The notes under the pieces are model-generated. The model saw only the letters and a list, made by a program, of their open reading frames with translations. It did no database searches and had not been told where the DNA came from. Both the position numbers and the translations under genes were made by a program. 35,692 bases of DNA, from NCBI GenBank assembly GCA_948432605.1, contig CAOJCV010000003.1:1-35692 (forward strand), written 5' to 3'. This document shows, one piece after another, positions 25,483 to 33,312 of this stretch. Within the stretch, counting starts at the first letter, position 1. Each line of letters opens with the position of its first letter. Source of the stretch: an uncultured Mycoplasmatota bacterium. Its GTDB lineage: Bacteria; Bacillota_I; Bacilli_A; RF39; UBA660.

Positions 25483-25980
25483 GTTTTAGGATCCTGTGTA
25501 ATTTTAGAGGTTGAAAATCGCCATCTTCCTTGGACTCCAGAAGATTTAGTTTTAGGATCCTGTGTAATTTTAGAGGTTGAAAACCCTTCGCTATCTTCAA
25601 CTTTGAATTTAACGGTTTTAGGATCCTGTGTAATTTTAGAGGTTGAAAACTTACTTACGAAACAGTTGATATGGGTTATGTTTTTAGGATCCTGTATAAT
25701 TTTAGAGGTTGAAAACAAACAGAACGTACAATTGATGTTAATTTAGGTTTTAGGATCCTGTGTAATTTTAGAGGTTGAAAACAGTTGCTGGAAATGAGAA
25801 ATTATCTTTATAGTTTTAGGATCCTGTGTAATTTTAGAGGTTGAAAACCTTTTATATCAATATATGAAGCAACAAACTGTTTTAGGATCCTGTGTAATTT
25901 TAGAGGTTGAAAACTTTCTTACGTTACATGATGTCTGGAGGAAGGTTTTAGGATCCTGTGTAATTTTAGTAATATATTAT
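25483..25980 (+). CRISPR. Type II CRISPR array: 8 repeats, 7 spacers of 30 bp
   Basis: The repeat is 36 bp, starting GTTTTAGGATCCTGTG and ending TTAGAGGTTGAAAAC. Repeats begin at 25483, 25549, 25615, 25681, 25747, 25813, 25879 and 25945; every spacer is exactly 30 bp. Direction is left to right, shown by the GTTTTA start, the plus-strand tracrRNA and the decayed right end. Variants: repeat 1 ends in T instead of C; repeat 4 starts with T and has A for G at position 16; repeat 8 matches for 25 bases (25945-25969) and then diverges, the usual distal-end decay. The spacers look richer in G+C than the surroundings, which is compatible with foreign origin. I found no match to a spacer elsewhere in the window by eye. 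Confidence 0.98.
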
Positions 25981-26035
25981 ATATATACATGTTTGATATT
26001 ATTAGTGATTTTAAATTTGTTTATTTATTTCTACT

Positions 26036-26056
26036 ATGAAAATTATTAGTTTTCAT
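26036..26056 (+). repeat. Perfect inverted repeat between array and next gene
   Basis: ATGAAAA, seven-base spacer, TTTTCAT. It overlaps the upstream edge of a TATAAT (26058-26063) that probably drives the next operon. It could be an operator, or a weak hairpin ending pre-crRNA transcription. Confidence 0.4.
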
Positions 26057-26084
26057 TTATAATAGATTTATGGGAAGTGGTACT

Positions 26085-26435
26085 ATGAATCTTTTTATTT
26101 GTTATCCTAAATGTTCTACTTGTAAAAAAGTAAAGTTTTTGTTAGAAGAAAATAATATTTCGTTTGTAGAAAGAGATATAAAAAAGCAGAATCCAACAAA
26201 GGATGAAATTTATAATTGGAGTAAAAAATATGATATTCCAATTCGTAAATTTTTTAATACAAGTGGAATTCTTTATAGAGAGCTTTCTTTAAAAGAAAAA
26301 TTAGCTTCTATGAGTGATGAAGAACAGTTAAATTTATTAAGTAGTGATGGTATGTTAGTAAAACGCCCGATTTTTGTATCTGATTCAAAATTAATTATTG
26401 GTAATTCTAAAAAGGATTATGAGGAATTATTATGA
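26085..26435 (+). CDS. Spx/ArsC-family thioredoxin-fold protein
   Basis: 116 residues from ATG 26085, with a GAAGTGG site upstream. It has the ArsC/Spx fold with the redox pair C10-STC-C13 (CYPKCSTCKK), a central ERDIKKQNPTKDEI segment and the family end MLVKRPIFVSDSKLIIGN. Spx proteins bind the RNA polymerase alpha subunit under disulfide stress; the YffB/YusI-like branch reduces or conjugates thiols. The retained CxxC and the KRPI motif fit both. It ends in TGA within ATGA, which also starts the SDR gene, so the two are translationally coupled and head the operon. Confidence 0.82.
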   Translation: MNLFICYPKCSTCKKVKFLLEENNISFVERDIKKQNPTKDEIYNWSKKYDIPIRKFFNTSGILYRELSLKEKLASMSDEEQLNLLSSDGMLVKRPIFVSDSKLIIGNSKKDYEELL

Positions 26436-27100
26436 AAGTTGTATTTTTAACTGGGGCTTCTTCTGGTCTTGGTTTGGTTATTGCGAGAAAGTTATTGGAA
26501 AATGGCTATTTTGTAGTATTGCATTATTTTAAAAATAAAGATAATGTAGCTATGCTTTCTAATGAGTATCAAAAAACTTCTTTTTTAATTTCTGGTGATA
26601 TTTCAAATGAAGAAAATGTTTTGCTAATGAAAAAAGAATTAGATCAACAAAATATAAAAGTTGATATTTTGATTAATAATGCTGCTATTGAACATTTGAG
26701 TGAATTAAATGAAAAAAACGAAATTACTTTTTTGAATGTATTTAAAGTTAATACACTTGGCTCGTTTTATATGATGAAACATTTTGGGTATGATATTAAT
26801 GAAAATCATGGAAGTATTATTAATATTTCTTCTGATAATACTATTGATAAATATGATATTGTTACTTTAGAATATGATGTTTCAAAATCAGGGCTTAATT
26901 TAATGACAAAAACTTTTGCAAATTATTTTTTGGATACTAAAATAAATGCTGTTGCATTTGGATGGTTGGATACACCAATGAATGATTTTCCTGAAGATAT
27001 TAAGTCTTCGATAAATTTTGTTTCATTAGATGAAGCAGCTATAAAAGTAATTGATTTGATTACTACTAAAGAAACTGGAAAAATAGAGATGGTGAGGTAA
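26432..27100 (+). CDS. Short-chain dehydrogenase/reductase (SDR)
   Basis: 222 residues. Classical SDR motifs are all visible: cofactor loop TGASSGLG (7-14), NNAAIEH, strand GSIINISSDN with the catalytic serine, and the Y148-x3-K152 active site (EYDVSK), followed by NAVAFGWLDTPM. The enzyme should use NAD(P)H to reduce a carbonyl or oxidise an alcohol; FabG-like 3-oxoacyl reduction is one possibility, but the substrate cannot be read from sequence. It is slightly shorter than the usual 240-250 residues. Its start overlaps the preceding stop by 4 bases; the PLP-enzyme gene follows after 1 base. Confidence 0.88.
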   Translation: MKVVFLTGASSGLGLVIARKLLENGYFVVLHYFKNKDNVAMLSNEYQKTSFLISGDISNEENVLLMKKELDQQNIKVDILINNAAIEHLSELNEKNEITFLNVFKVNTLGSFYMMKHFGYDINENHGSIINISSDNTIDKYDIVTLEYDVSKSGLNLMTKTFANYFLDTKINAVAFGWLDTPMNDFPEDIKSSINFVSLDEAAIKVIDLITTKETGKIEMVR

Positions 27101-27101
27101 T

Positions 27102-28364
27102 ATGAAAGAATTTTTAGAATTAAATGAGAAAACATGGTTATTATATGAAGAAGCGAATGATGAATTACAAAGTATATTTCAAGATATTGATGATATTTGT
27201 GAATATAATTCAGCTAAAGTAATGAATGCATTTTTTATCAATCATATCAATGAATCTCATTTTCATAGTACAACAGGATATGGATATGGTGATTTAGGAC
27301 GGGAAGCTATTGAAAATGTATATGCCACTATTTTTAAGGCAGAAAGTGCATTGGTACGTAATCAATTTATTTCTGGTTCTCATGCACTTTGCAAGACGTT
27401 ATTTGGACTTTTAAGACCTCATGATTTGATGTTATCTATTACAGGACTTCCTTATGATACCTTGCATGAAGTGATAGGAATTGTTGATAATGAAAGTTCT
27501 TTAAAAAGTTTTGGTATAAGTTATGATCAAATTGATTTAATAAATGATGATTTTGATTATGATCAAATAGAAAAGTATTTGAAAACACATTCTGTTAAAC
27601 TAATTGAAATACAAAGAAGTAGAGGATATGCTACTAGAAAAAGTTTAGATATTGAAAAATGTGAAAAAGTAATTTCTTTAATTAAAAAAGTAAGTCCTAA
27701 AACAATAGTTATGATTGACAATTGTTATTGTGAATTTGTGAGTAAAGTGGAACCTATTCAAATAGGTGCTGATATTGTAGTAGGATCACTTATTAAAAAT
27801 TTAGGTGGAGGTTTTGCCCAAAATGGTGGGTATGTTGTTGGAAAAAAAGAACTAGTTCAACTTGTTGCTGAGGCTTTGACCCTACCAGGAGAAGGTAGTG
27901 AAGTTGGACCAAGTTTAGGTGCTAATAGACAATTTTTACAAGGACTATTTTTTGCTCCTAGTGTTGTTGCTAGTGCTTTAAAGACTAGTGTTATTGCAAG
28001 TTATATGTTAAAAAGTTTAGATTTTGATGTAGATCCTGATCCATTTGAATCTAGAAGTGATATTGTTGAGACAATACGATTTGGAAACGAAGAAGATTTA
28101 ATTCGTTATTGTGAAGGAATTCAGGCAGGTAGTCCAATTGACTCTTACGTAACACCAGTTCCTGTAGATATGCCAGGTTATAAAGACCAAGTCATAATGG
28201 CTGCGGGTGCTTTTGTTCAAGGTTCTTCTATTGAATTATCATGCGATGGACCAATTAGGGAACCATATATTGCCTATCAACAAGGTGGTCTTACTTTTGA
28301 TACTGCTAAAATTGGAGTCTTAAAAGCAGTTGATAAAATAATAAAAGAAAGAGAGGGTAAATAA
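27102..28364 (+). CDS. YnbB-like PLP enzyme (methionine gamma-lyase family)
   Basis: 420 residues. It is a fold-type I PLP enzyme of the YnbB/aluminium-resistance family: GYGYGDLGREAIENVYA, ALVRNQFISGSHAL, NDDFDYDQI, IDNCYCEF, and the PLP lysine K232 in GSLIKNLGGGFA. The C-terminal part (PVDMPGYKDQVIMAAGAF, SCDGPIREP, QGGLT) is equally typical. These proteins resemble cystathionine gamma-synthase and methionine gamma-lyase, but their true substrate is not settled. The ribosome binding site is GTGAGG at the SDR end; the stop overlaps the next start by one base (TAATG). Confidence 0.88.
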   Translation: MKEFLELNEKTWLLYEEANDELQSIFQDIDDICEYNSAKVMNAFFINHINESHFHSTTGYGYGDLGREAIENVYATIFKAESALVRNQFISGSHALCKTLFGLLRPHDLMLSITGLPYDTLHEVIGIVDNESSLKSFGISYDQIDLINDDFDYDQIEKYLKTHSVKLIEIQRSRGYATRKSLDIEKCEKVISLIKKVSPKTIVMIDNCYCEFVSKVEPIQIGADIVVGSLIKNLGGGFAQNGGYVVGKKELVQLVAEALTLPGEGSEVGPSLGANRQFLQGLFFAPSVVASALKTSVIASYMLKSLDFDVDPDPFESRSDIVETIRFGNEEDLIRYCEGIQAGSPIDSYVTPVPVDMPGYKDQVIMAAGAFVQGSSIELSCDGPIREPYIAYQQGGLTFDTAKIGVLKAVDKIIKEREGK

Positions 28365-28609
28365 TGAATTTTGATGAGACATTTTTTTTGGATACAGAAG
28401 ATGGAAGTCGTGAATGTCAAGTTATAACAAGTGTATATTCTGAATCTAGAAAAAAATATTATTTAATTTATGAATATATAGATAATAAAAGTGATGAAGT
28501 TTTTGTTTCTTCTTATGTCCCAGATGATGAAAGTGGAACTTTAAATGATATTACAGATGAGAATGAACTTGCAGAAATAGCTGATTTTTTGAAAGATTTT
28601 GAGGAATAA
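28364..28609 (+). CDS. DUF1292-family small acidic protein
   Basis: 81 residues. It has the DUF1292 (YrzB-like) pattern: a beta-rich start with FFLDTEDGSRECQVITSV, then KYYLIYEYIDNKSDEVFVSSYVPD, and an acidic helical end (ENELAEIADFLKDFEE). The family is widespread in Bacillota and its function is not established. It overlaps the preceding gene by one base and is followed after 2 bases by the transglycosylase-like gene, so it belongs firmly to this operon. Confidence 0.8.
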   Translation: MNFDETFFLDTEDGSRECQVITSVYSESRKKYYLIYEYIDNKSDEVFVSSYVPDDESGTLNDITDENELAEIADFLKDFEE

Positions 28610-28611
28610 GT

Positions 28612-29865
28612 ATGAATGGGTATCAATATCAAAAAGATGCAATAAAAGATAATAGAATTACGAAACAAGACATTTTAAATTATTTGTATCAATGTGTTCC
28701 TGTGGAACTACAAAATCAAAAATGTGTGTTTTATGATAAGTCCAATGAAATAAGTATAGGAAGGCATCTTTTTAATTTTTATATTAGAAATCAAAGAATT
28801 ATTATTACAGAAAAAAAGGTTCGTAATGGTGAAGTTTTTGACGTATTATTAACACCTCGTAAAAATAAATTAAATAAACGGAAATTAGGTATTAAAAAAG
28901 GCTTTGTAAATCAACATAAAACAATATTAATTTATAGTGTAGCTTTATTTTTAAGTGCCTCTGGAATTAATTTTGTTATGAATAATTTAAAGTCTGAAAT
29001 TTCACAAGAAACAAGTGAATCTATAGAAGTTTTGGAAAGTTTTGATGAAAAAGTAGAACCTTTATTAACTAATATTGTAATTCAAGATGACAGTATGATT
29101 AATTTACAAGTGAATGTAGTTCCAATTGATCGTCTTGGTTTTCAAAAAAGGGAGTTATTAGTTCAAAAATATGGAAATCAAATTAATTTTTTTGCAAATC
29201 GTTATGGTTTGGATTTTGATTTTGTTGTAAATTTACTTTCTCAAGAAAGTCATAATGAGCTTGATTCTGTTTCAGCAGAAGAAAAAGAAAATTTGGGGCA
29301 GCTTACTTCTTCTATATGTACCGAACCAATTATGGCTCCTGTTTTTCAAGATGGAGTGCTTGTTGGATATGAAGGGTATTTTATTTTACCTGCTCTTTAT
29401 CCTGAAAATTTGTCAGTTTCTACTATATTTGATGTTGATGAAACTTATTTAACAGATATTCAAAGAGATAATTTAAGACGGGCTAGAAGTAGAAATTGTA
29501 ATTGGACTGTTTTTCGAAAAAATGAAGCTTTTTGTGAAGCAAATTCTAATATTAAAGTATCTGTAGCTTATTTGTCTTATTTGGTTAATAAAAAACAAGA
29601 TTTGATATTGGGAGCAATGAGTTATCATGCTGGATATTCTAAAACAAATGAATTGACAAGAGAAGATGCAGTGATGGGGAGAGTTGATGCATTTGATAAA
29701 AATTATATAGCTAATATCATACGTTATCAGCCAATTGAAACTTATGATGATGGCTTTGATTTTACAATCCATTTTCAAAATGGAGAAATAAAAACTTATA
29801 ATATTAAAAATCCAACTTTAGAAAGTGAATATAATTATGAAAAAGAAAATGGATATCATTTATGA
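28612..29865 (+). CDS. Membrane-anchored lytic transglycosylase-like protein
   Basis: 417 residues. The N-terminal 100 residues are cytoplasmic and basic at the end (RKNKLNKRKLGIKKG). A membrane segment follows at about 103-124 (TILIYSVALFLSASGINFV), then a linker and an extracellular domain. Within it, FANRYGLDFDFVVNLLSQES resembles the catalytic helix of SLT-fold lysozymes with E212 as likely acid; a later AMSYHAGYSKTNEL matches the AxxAYNxG element. The central Gly-Leu-Met-Gln-type motif is altered (NLGQLTSS), so activity is uncertain. It would cleave peptidoglycan glycan strands. It ends in TGA and overlaps the RluA gene by 29 bases. Confidence 0.68.
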   Translation: MNGYQYQKDAIKDNRITKQDILNYLYQCVPVELQNQKCVFYDKSNEISIGRHLFNFYIRNQRIIITEKKVRNGEVFDVLLTPRKNKLNKRKLGIKKGFVNQHKTILIYSVALFLSASGINFVMNNLKSEISQETSESIEVLESFDEKVEPLLTNIVIQDDSMINLQVNVVPIDRLGFQKRELLVQKYGNQINFFANRYGLDFDFVVNLLSQESHNELDSVSAEEKENLGQLTSSICTEPIMAPVFQDGVLVGYEGYFILPALYPENLSVSTIFDVDETYLTDIQRDNLRRARSRNCNWTVFRKNEAFCEANSNIKVSVAYLSYLVNKKQDLILGAMSYHAGYSKTNELTREDAVMGRVDAFDKNYIANIIRYQPIETYDDGFDFTIHFQNGEIKTYNIKNPTLESEYNYEKENGYHL

Positions 29866-30520
29866 AGATAAAGAGTTATTAATTATTAATAAACCAGCAA
29901 AATTGTTGACTGTTGGTACAGATAAAATAAAAGATCATACTCTTTATTATGAGGCAAGTGATTACGTTAAGAAAAAATATCCTAAGAATAAAATATTTAT
30001 AGTAAATAGATTAGATAAAGATACTTCAGGAATTGTTGTTTTTGCCAAAAATGAAGAGGTAAAAAAAGAACTTCAAAATAATTGGAATCAGATTGCTGTA
30101 GTACGTGAATATTTGGCTATTGTAGAAGGTAAGGTTTTGAAAAAACAAGGTACTTTAAAATCTTATTTAAAAGAAGATAAAACGTTGCGAGTTTATGAAA
30201 CTACTGAATCAAATGGTCTTCTTGCAATTACTAATTATGAAGTAATATCCAGTACTAAAGTTTATTCTTTACTTCGTATTACTATTGAAACAGGAAGAAA
30301 AAATCAAATTCGTGTTCAATTAGCTAATATGGGGCATCCTATTATAGGTGATAAAAAGTATGGAGCTGTGAAAAATCCTTTGGGAAGACTTGGCCTTCAT
30401 GCATCTTATATGAAATTAAATAGAAAAAATGATAAACTTGATTTGTTTGCAAAGATTCCAAAAGAATGGAAAAATATGTTTGAAGAAGTAGTTACTTATG
30501 AAAAAAATATTCGTTATTAA
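29837..30520 (+). CDS. RluA-family pseudouridine synthase
   Basis: 227 residues from ATG 29837 (AGAAAGTGA upstream; ATG 29849 is also possible). Motifs: IIYEDKELLIINKPAKLL, catalytic D60 in VNRLDKDTSGIVVF, EYLAIVEG, and TGRKNQIRVQLANMGHPIIG with GDKKYG. There is no S4 RNA-binding domain, as in the shorter RluA/RluC-like members. It converts uridine to pseudouridine in rRNA or tRNA; the exact site is not predictable. It lies between the transglycosylase-like gene (29-bp overlap) and the RluB-type gene. Confidence 0.9.
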   Translation: MKKKMDIIYEDKELLIINKPAKLLTVGTDKIKDHTLYYEASDYVKKKYPKNKIFIVNRLDKDTSGIVVFAKNEEVKKELQNNWNQIAVVREYLAIVEGKVLKKQGTLKSYLKEDKTLRVYETTESNGLLAITNYEVISSTKVYSLLRITIETGRKNQIRVQLANMGHPIIGDKKYGAVKNPLGRLGLHASYMKLNRKNDKLDLFAKIPKEWKNMFEEVVTYEKNIRY

Positions 30521-30540
30521 AAAAATGGTTGGGTGAATTT

Positions 30541-31254
30541 ATGGAAAGATTACAAAAAGTGATAGCTAATTCTGGATTTTGTTCTAGGAGAAAAGCTGAA
30601 GAATATATAAGTCGTGGAAAAGTTTATGTAAATGGTGAAAAAGTTACTGAATTTGGATTAAAAGTAAACTATGACGATGAAATTATTGTAGATGGACAAG
30701 TTTTATCTCAAAAAGAGGATAAAGAATATTATTTACTTTATAAACCAACAGGCGTGATTTCGAGTGTAAGTGATGAAAAAGGAAGAAATACAGTAGTTTC
30801 TCTTATTCCTACTTCTTCTAGAATTTATCCAATTGGAAGATTAGATTACAATACAACAGGACTTCTTTTATTAACAAATGATGGAAATTTGGCAAATACA
30901 TTGATGCATCCTAAAAATTGTGTTGAAAAATGTTATTTGGCAAAAATTGAAGGAATTTTAAATCCTGAGGAATTTATGAAATTAAAAAAAGGGATTTATA
31001 TTGAAGGAAGAAAAGTTATTCCTACTTATTTAAAAATTAAGCGTGTTAATAAAGAAGCAAATACTTGTAGTGTTCTAATTAGTATAATTGAAGGAAGAAA
31101 CCATATTGTAAAAAAAATCTTTTCTTCTTTAGGACATGAAGTTATGAGATTAAAAAGAGAGACGTATGCTTTTTTAAATTTAGATGGACTTCGGCCTGGA
31201 GAATGTCGAAAGTTATCTGTTAAAGAAGTAAAAAAATTATATTCTCTTAAATAA
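30541..31254 (+). CDS. rluB: RsuA/RluB-family pseudouridine synthase
   Basis: 237 residues from ATG 30541 with GGGTGA upstream. Residues 1-60 are an S4 RNA-binding domain (RLQKVIANSGFCSRRKAEEY). The catalytic domain has YKPTGVISSVSD, D102 in IGRLDYNTTGLLLLTNDG, EGRNHIVKKIFSSLGHEV and LRLxLGxL-like RETYAFLNLDGLRPGE. This is the RluB type, which modifies 23S rRNA in the peptidyl-transferase region; RsuA (16S) cannot be excluded from sequence alone. It is the last gene of the operon and ends at a terminator. Confidence 0.88.
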   Translation: MERLQKVIANSGFCSRRKAEEYISRGKVYVNGEKVTEFGLKVNYDDEIIVDGQVLSQKEDKEYYLLYKPTGVISSVSDEKGRNTVVSLIPTSSRIYPIGRLDYNTTGLLLLTNDGNLANTLMHPKNCVEKCYLAKIEGILNPEEFMKLKKGIYIEGRKVIPTYLKIKRVNKEANTCSVLISIIEGRNHIVKKIFSSLGHEVMRLKRETYAFLNLDGLRPGECRKLSVKEVKKLYSLK

Positions 31255-31255
31255 A

Positions 31256-31280
31256 AAAAAGTTGCACTAAGCAGCTTTTT
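31256..31280. terminator. Bidirectional terminator overlapping the ferredoxin stop
   Basis: Stem AAAAAGTTGC/GCAGCTTTTT with loop ACTAA. On plus it ends the rluB operon. On minus it covers the last codons and stop of the ferredoxin gene, so the hairpin lies partly inside coding sequence. Confidence 0.75.
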
Positions 31281-31566
31281 CGTTTTCTTTACAATTGTCT
31301 TCGTCTTCATTGCAGTGACATTCTTTATTTGTATCATTACAGCAATGACAATCCTGATCGCAATCACATTCTTCGTCTGTCTCCTCATAAGAAATTACAC
31401 TTACTGGGCAAACTTCGACAACTTCTTGTATTTTTTCAGGATTAATATTTTCTTCATTTTTTACGATAGAAAGTCCTTCTTCATTAAAATCAAAATGTTC
31501 TGGATCTAAACCAACACATGCGCCACATCCTATGCATCCTTCTGTATTTACTTTTATTTTTTTCAT
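31267..31566 (-). CDS. 4Fe-4S ferredoxin with cysteine-rich C-terminal tail
   Basis: 99 residues; AAGGAGTGAATTT precedes the start. Residues 1-60 form a Bacillus-type single-cluster ferredoxin: C11-IG-C14-GA-C17, EHFDFNEEGLSIV, and C53-P closing the site, giving one 4Fe-4S cluster for electron transfer. Most such ferredoxins end soon after the CPV segment (about 60-80 aa). Here about 35 residues follow with eight more cysteines (67, 69, 73, 75, 76, 83, 85, 92) and two histidines (74, 84) in CDC, CHCC and CHC groups among acidic residues. The tail looks like a metal-binding, metallothionein-like extension. Its electron partner is unknown. Confidence 0.88.
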   Translation of the reverse strand: MKKIKVNTEGCIGCGACVGLDPEHFDFNEEGLSIVKNEENINPEKIQEVVEVCPVSVISYEETDEECDCDQDCHCCNDTNKECHCNEDEDNCKENEKAA

Positions 31567-31677
31567 AAATTCACTCCTTACTAAATTATTATATATATAA
31601 ATTTTAAAAAAAACAACATTTACACATTTCCAAAAATGTCAAAATATGTTATATTTAGTACGAAAGGATACATATTT

Positions 31678-32523
31678 ATGAAAACAAGGGTCGAGAAATT
31701 AGAAAGCAGAGTAGAAGAATATGCACCAAGAAGAGTTTCAAAAAATACAAAATTATATGATGAAATTAAGAATAGTGAGCTCGATAATTTTAATCTTGGA
31801 AGTAATGCAAAGGTTATAGGAGATAATGAGAGTCAAATTGATATAAATAAAATTAAAGAAATACTTGAAAAAAATTATCAAGAAGAACCTAAAAAAAGAA
31901 GTATGAAATTTGATTTTCCTGAAGAAAATCTGGAATTGGAAAAAACTAGAGAATATGATATTAATGCTATTATAGAACAGGCGAGGGAAGAAAAAGAAGT
32001 TGATTATCAAAAAGAACGTTTAAAGAAAATTAGAGATACTCAATTTGATATTTTAAAAAGCTTGGAGTTAGAGGCAAAAGAGCAAGCAGAGAATAATAAT
32101 CAAAAAACAAAGGAAGAGTTGTTAGAACTTATTAATACAATTAATTTAAATGAAGTTCAAAATAAAATAGATAAGGTTGAAAATGAAGAAGAAAAAGAAA
32201 TAGATCCTTTAGATATTTTAAGTGATCTTAGAGGTGATGATAATACGGTTGTGGTTGGTGCAAAAGAATTTACAGAAGAAATGAAAACTTTAGAAATGCA
32301 AGAAATTGCTAAGGAAAGTAAAGAGGAAGCTGATGAGTCAATTGAAAATTCTTTTTATACCAATAGTATGACATTTGATAAAAAAGATTTTTCTGATTTT
32401 GATGATTTAAAAGAACCTAATGGAAATGTTTTAATTAAAGTATTTATTGTTTTATTATTAGTTGCAATTGTTGTAGGAACCATCATTTTTTTAAATGAAT
32501 TTTTAAATTTAAATTGGTTTTAG
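31678..32523 (+). CDS. Tail-anchored coiled-coil membrane protein, unknown
   Basis: 281 residues from ATG 31678 (GAAAGGATA upstream); an in-frame start at 31636 lacks a binding site. It is almost wholly charged and helical (Glu/Lys-rich, long coiled coil about 60-170), with a conserved-looking N-terminus RVEKLESRVEEYAPRRVSKN. A single membrane segment sits near the C-terminus (about 252-273, VLIKVFIVLLLVAIVVGTII), so the bulk is probably cytoplasmic. Such layouts occur in cell-division and envelope scaffolds, but I recognise no family. A terminator follows directly. Confidence 0.65.
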   Translation: MKTRVEKLESRVEEYAPRRVSKNTKLYDEIKNSELDNFNLGSNAKVIGDNESQIDINKIKEILEKNYQEEPKKRSMKFDFPEENLELEKTREYDINAIIEQAREEKEVDYQKERLKKIRDTQFDILKSLELEAKEQAENNNQKTKEELLELINTINLNEVQNKIDKVENEEEKEIDPLDILSDLRGDDNTVVVGAKEFTEEMKTLEMQEIAKESKEEADESIENSFYTNSMTFDKKDFSDFDDLKEPNGNVLIKVFIVLLLVAIVVGTIIFLNEFLNLNWF

Positions 32524-32548
32524 GGCTAGATTATTCTAGTTTTTTTTT
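32524..32548 (+). terminator. Intrinsic terminator
   Basis: CTAGA-TTAT-TCTAG stem (32526-32539) followed by nine T, immediately after the stop at 32523. Confidence 0.78.
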
Positions 32549-32567
32549 AATTATCATAATATTTATT

Positions 32568-33278
32568 ATGAAAACTTTCAAATATAAAAAAAAATACAAA
32601 TCTTTTCTTCTATGTTTTGTAATTTTATCTATTTTTGTTTGTGTGTTTGGTCTTTTTTCTTGGTTTAGTAAAAAACTTACTCCTAAATTGATTCATATTT
32701 CAGAGCTTAGTATGAATAAATATATTTTGCATACTGCAAGTAATTTTAAGATTTTTACTTTGGAAAAAAATTCTTCTGATCATTTTTTGAAAATTACAGA
32801 GAATAAAGATGGTGAAATTTCTGGAATCGATTATGATATGGCTAAAATTTATCAATTGGCAGATAATTTAACTAATGATTTAGAAAATAATATGGAACAA
32901 TCTCCTGTTTTAAATGAATTTCTAAATTCTCCTTGGAAAAGTGAAGAAGGTTTATTACTTTTTTTTCCAGTTGGTCTTTTAAGTGATTCAATATTTTTAG
33001 CTAATTTAGGGCCTAAAATTCCTGTGTTAGTAAAATTTATTCATTCTGTTTTTTCAAGTATTAAAACTAGAGTTAGAGATTATGGTATTAATAATGTACT
33101 ATTAGAAGTTTATTTAGATGTAACTATTTCTTATGAAATTTTAACTCCCATTACGATGGAAGAAAAATCTTTTCAATATGAATTACTTTTAGATTCTAAA
33201 GTCATTCAAGGCAAAGTACCATCTTTATATGGAGGTGTTCTAGAAAGTAGAAGTGCATTTTTTGATGTTCCTTTCTAA
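32568..33278 (+). CDS. yunB: YunB-like sporulation protein
   Basis: 236 residues from ATG 32568; an extension to 32514 is rejected because it runs through the terminator. One membrane anchor (about 12-35) is followed by the YunB pattern: KDGEISGIDYDMAKIYQLAD, LLFFPVGLLSDSIFLANLGP, KIPV, IKTRVRDYGINNVLLEVYLD and the end VIQGKVPSLYGG. YunB in B. subtilis is made in the mother cell under sigma-E and is needed for efficient sporulation. In this lineage it may have another envelope role. B. subtilis also keeps yunB close to yutD, as seen here two genes downstream. No clear ribosome binding site is visible. Confidence 0.85.
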   Translation: MKTFKYKKKYKSFLLCFVILSIFVCVFGLFSWFSKKLTPKLIHISELSMNKYILHTASNFKIFTLEKNSSDHFLKITENKDGEISGIDYDMAKIYQLADNLTNDLENNMEQSPVLNEFLNSPWKSEEGLLLFFPVGLLSDSIFLANLGPKIPVLVKFIHSVFSSIKTRVRDYGINNVLLEVYLDVTISYEILTPITMEEKSFQYELLLDSKVIQGKVPSLYGGVLESRSAFFDVPF

Positions 33279-33312
33279 TTTTTTGTGTTATACTTATACT
33301 AGGGTGAAGAGT

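Noticed and set aside
25443-25718. A minus-strand reading frame of 91 residues across the array
   Set aside because: Its product is only the translated CRISPR repeat in tandem (FSTSKITQDPKT), with no start signal.
25519-25944. Self-targeting spacers within the window
   Set aside because: No spacer showed a visible match outside the array on either strand by eye; a full genome search was not possible.
25864-26049. A plus-strand frame at the array end
   Set aside because: It runs through repeats 7 and 8 and spacers, with no ribosome binding site or protein-like composition.
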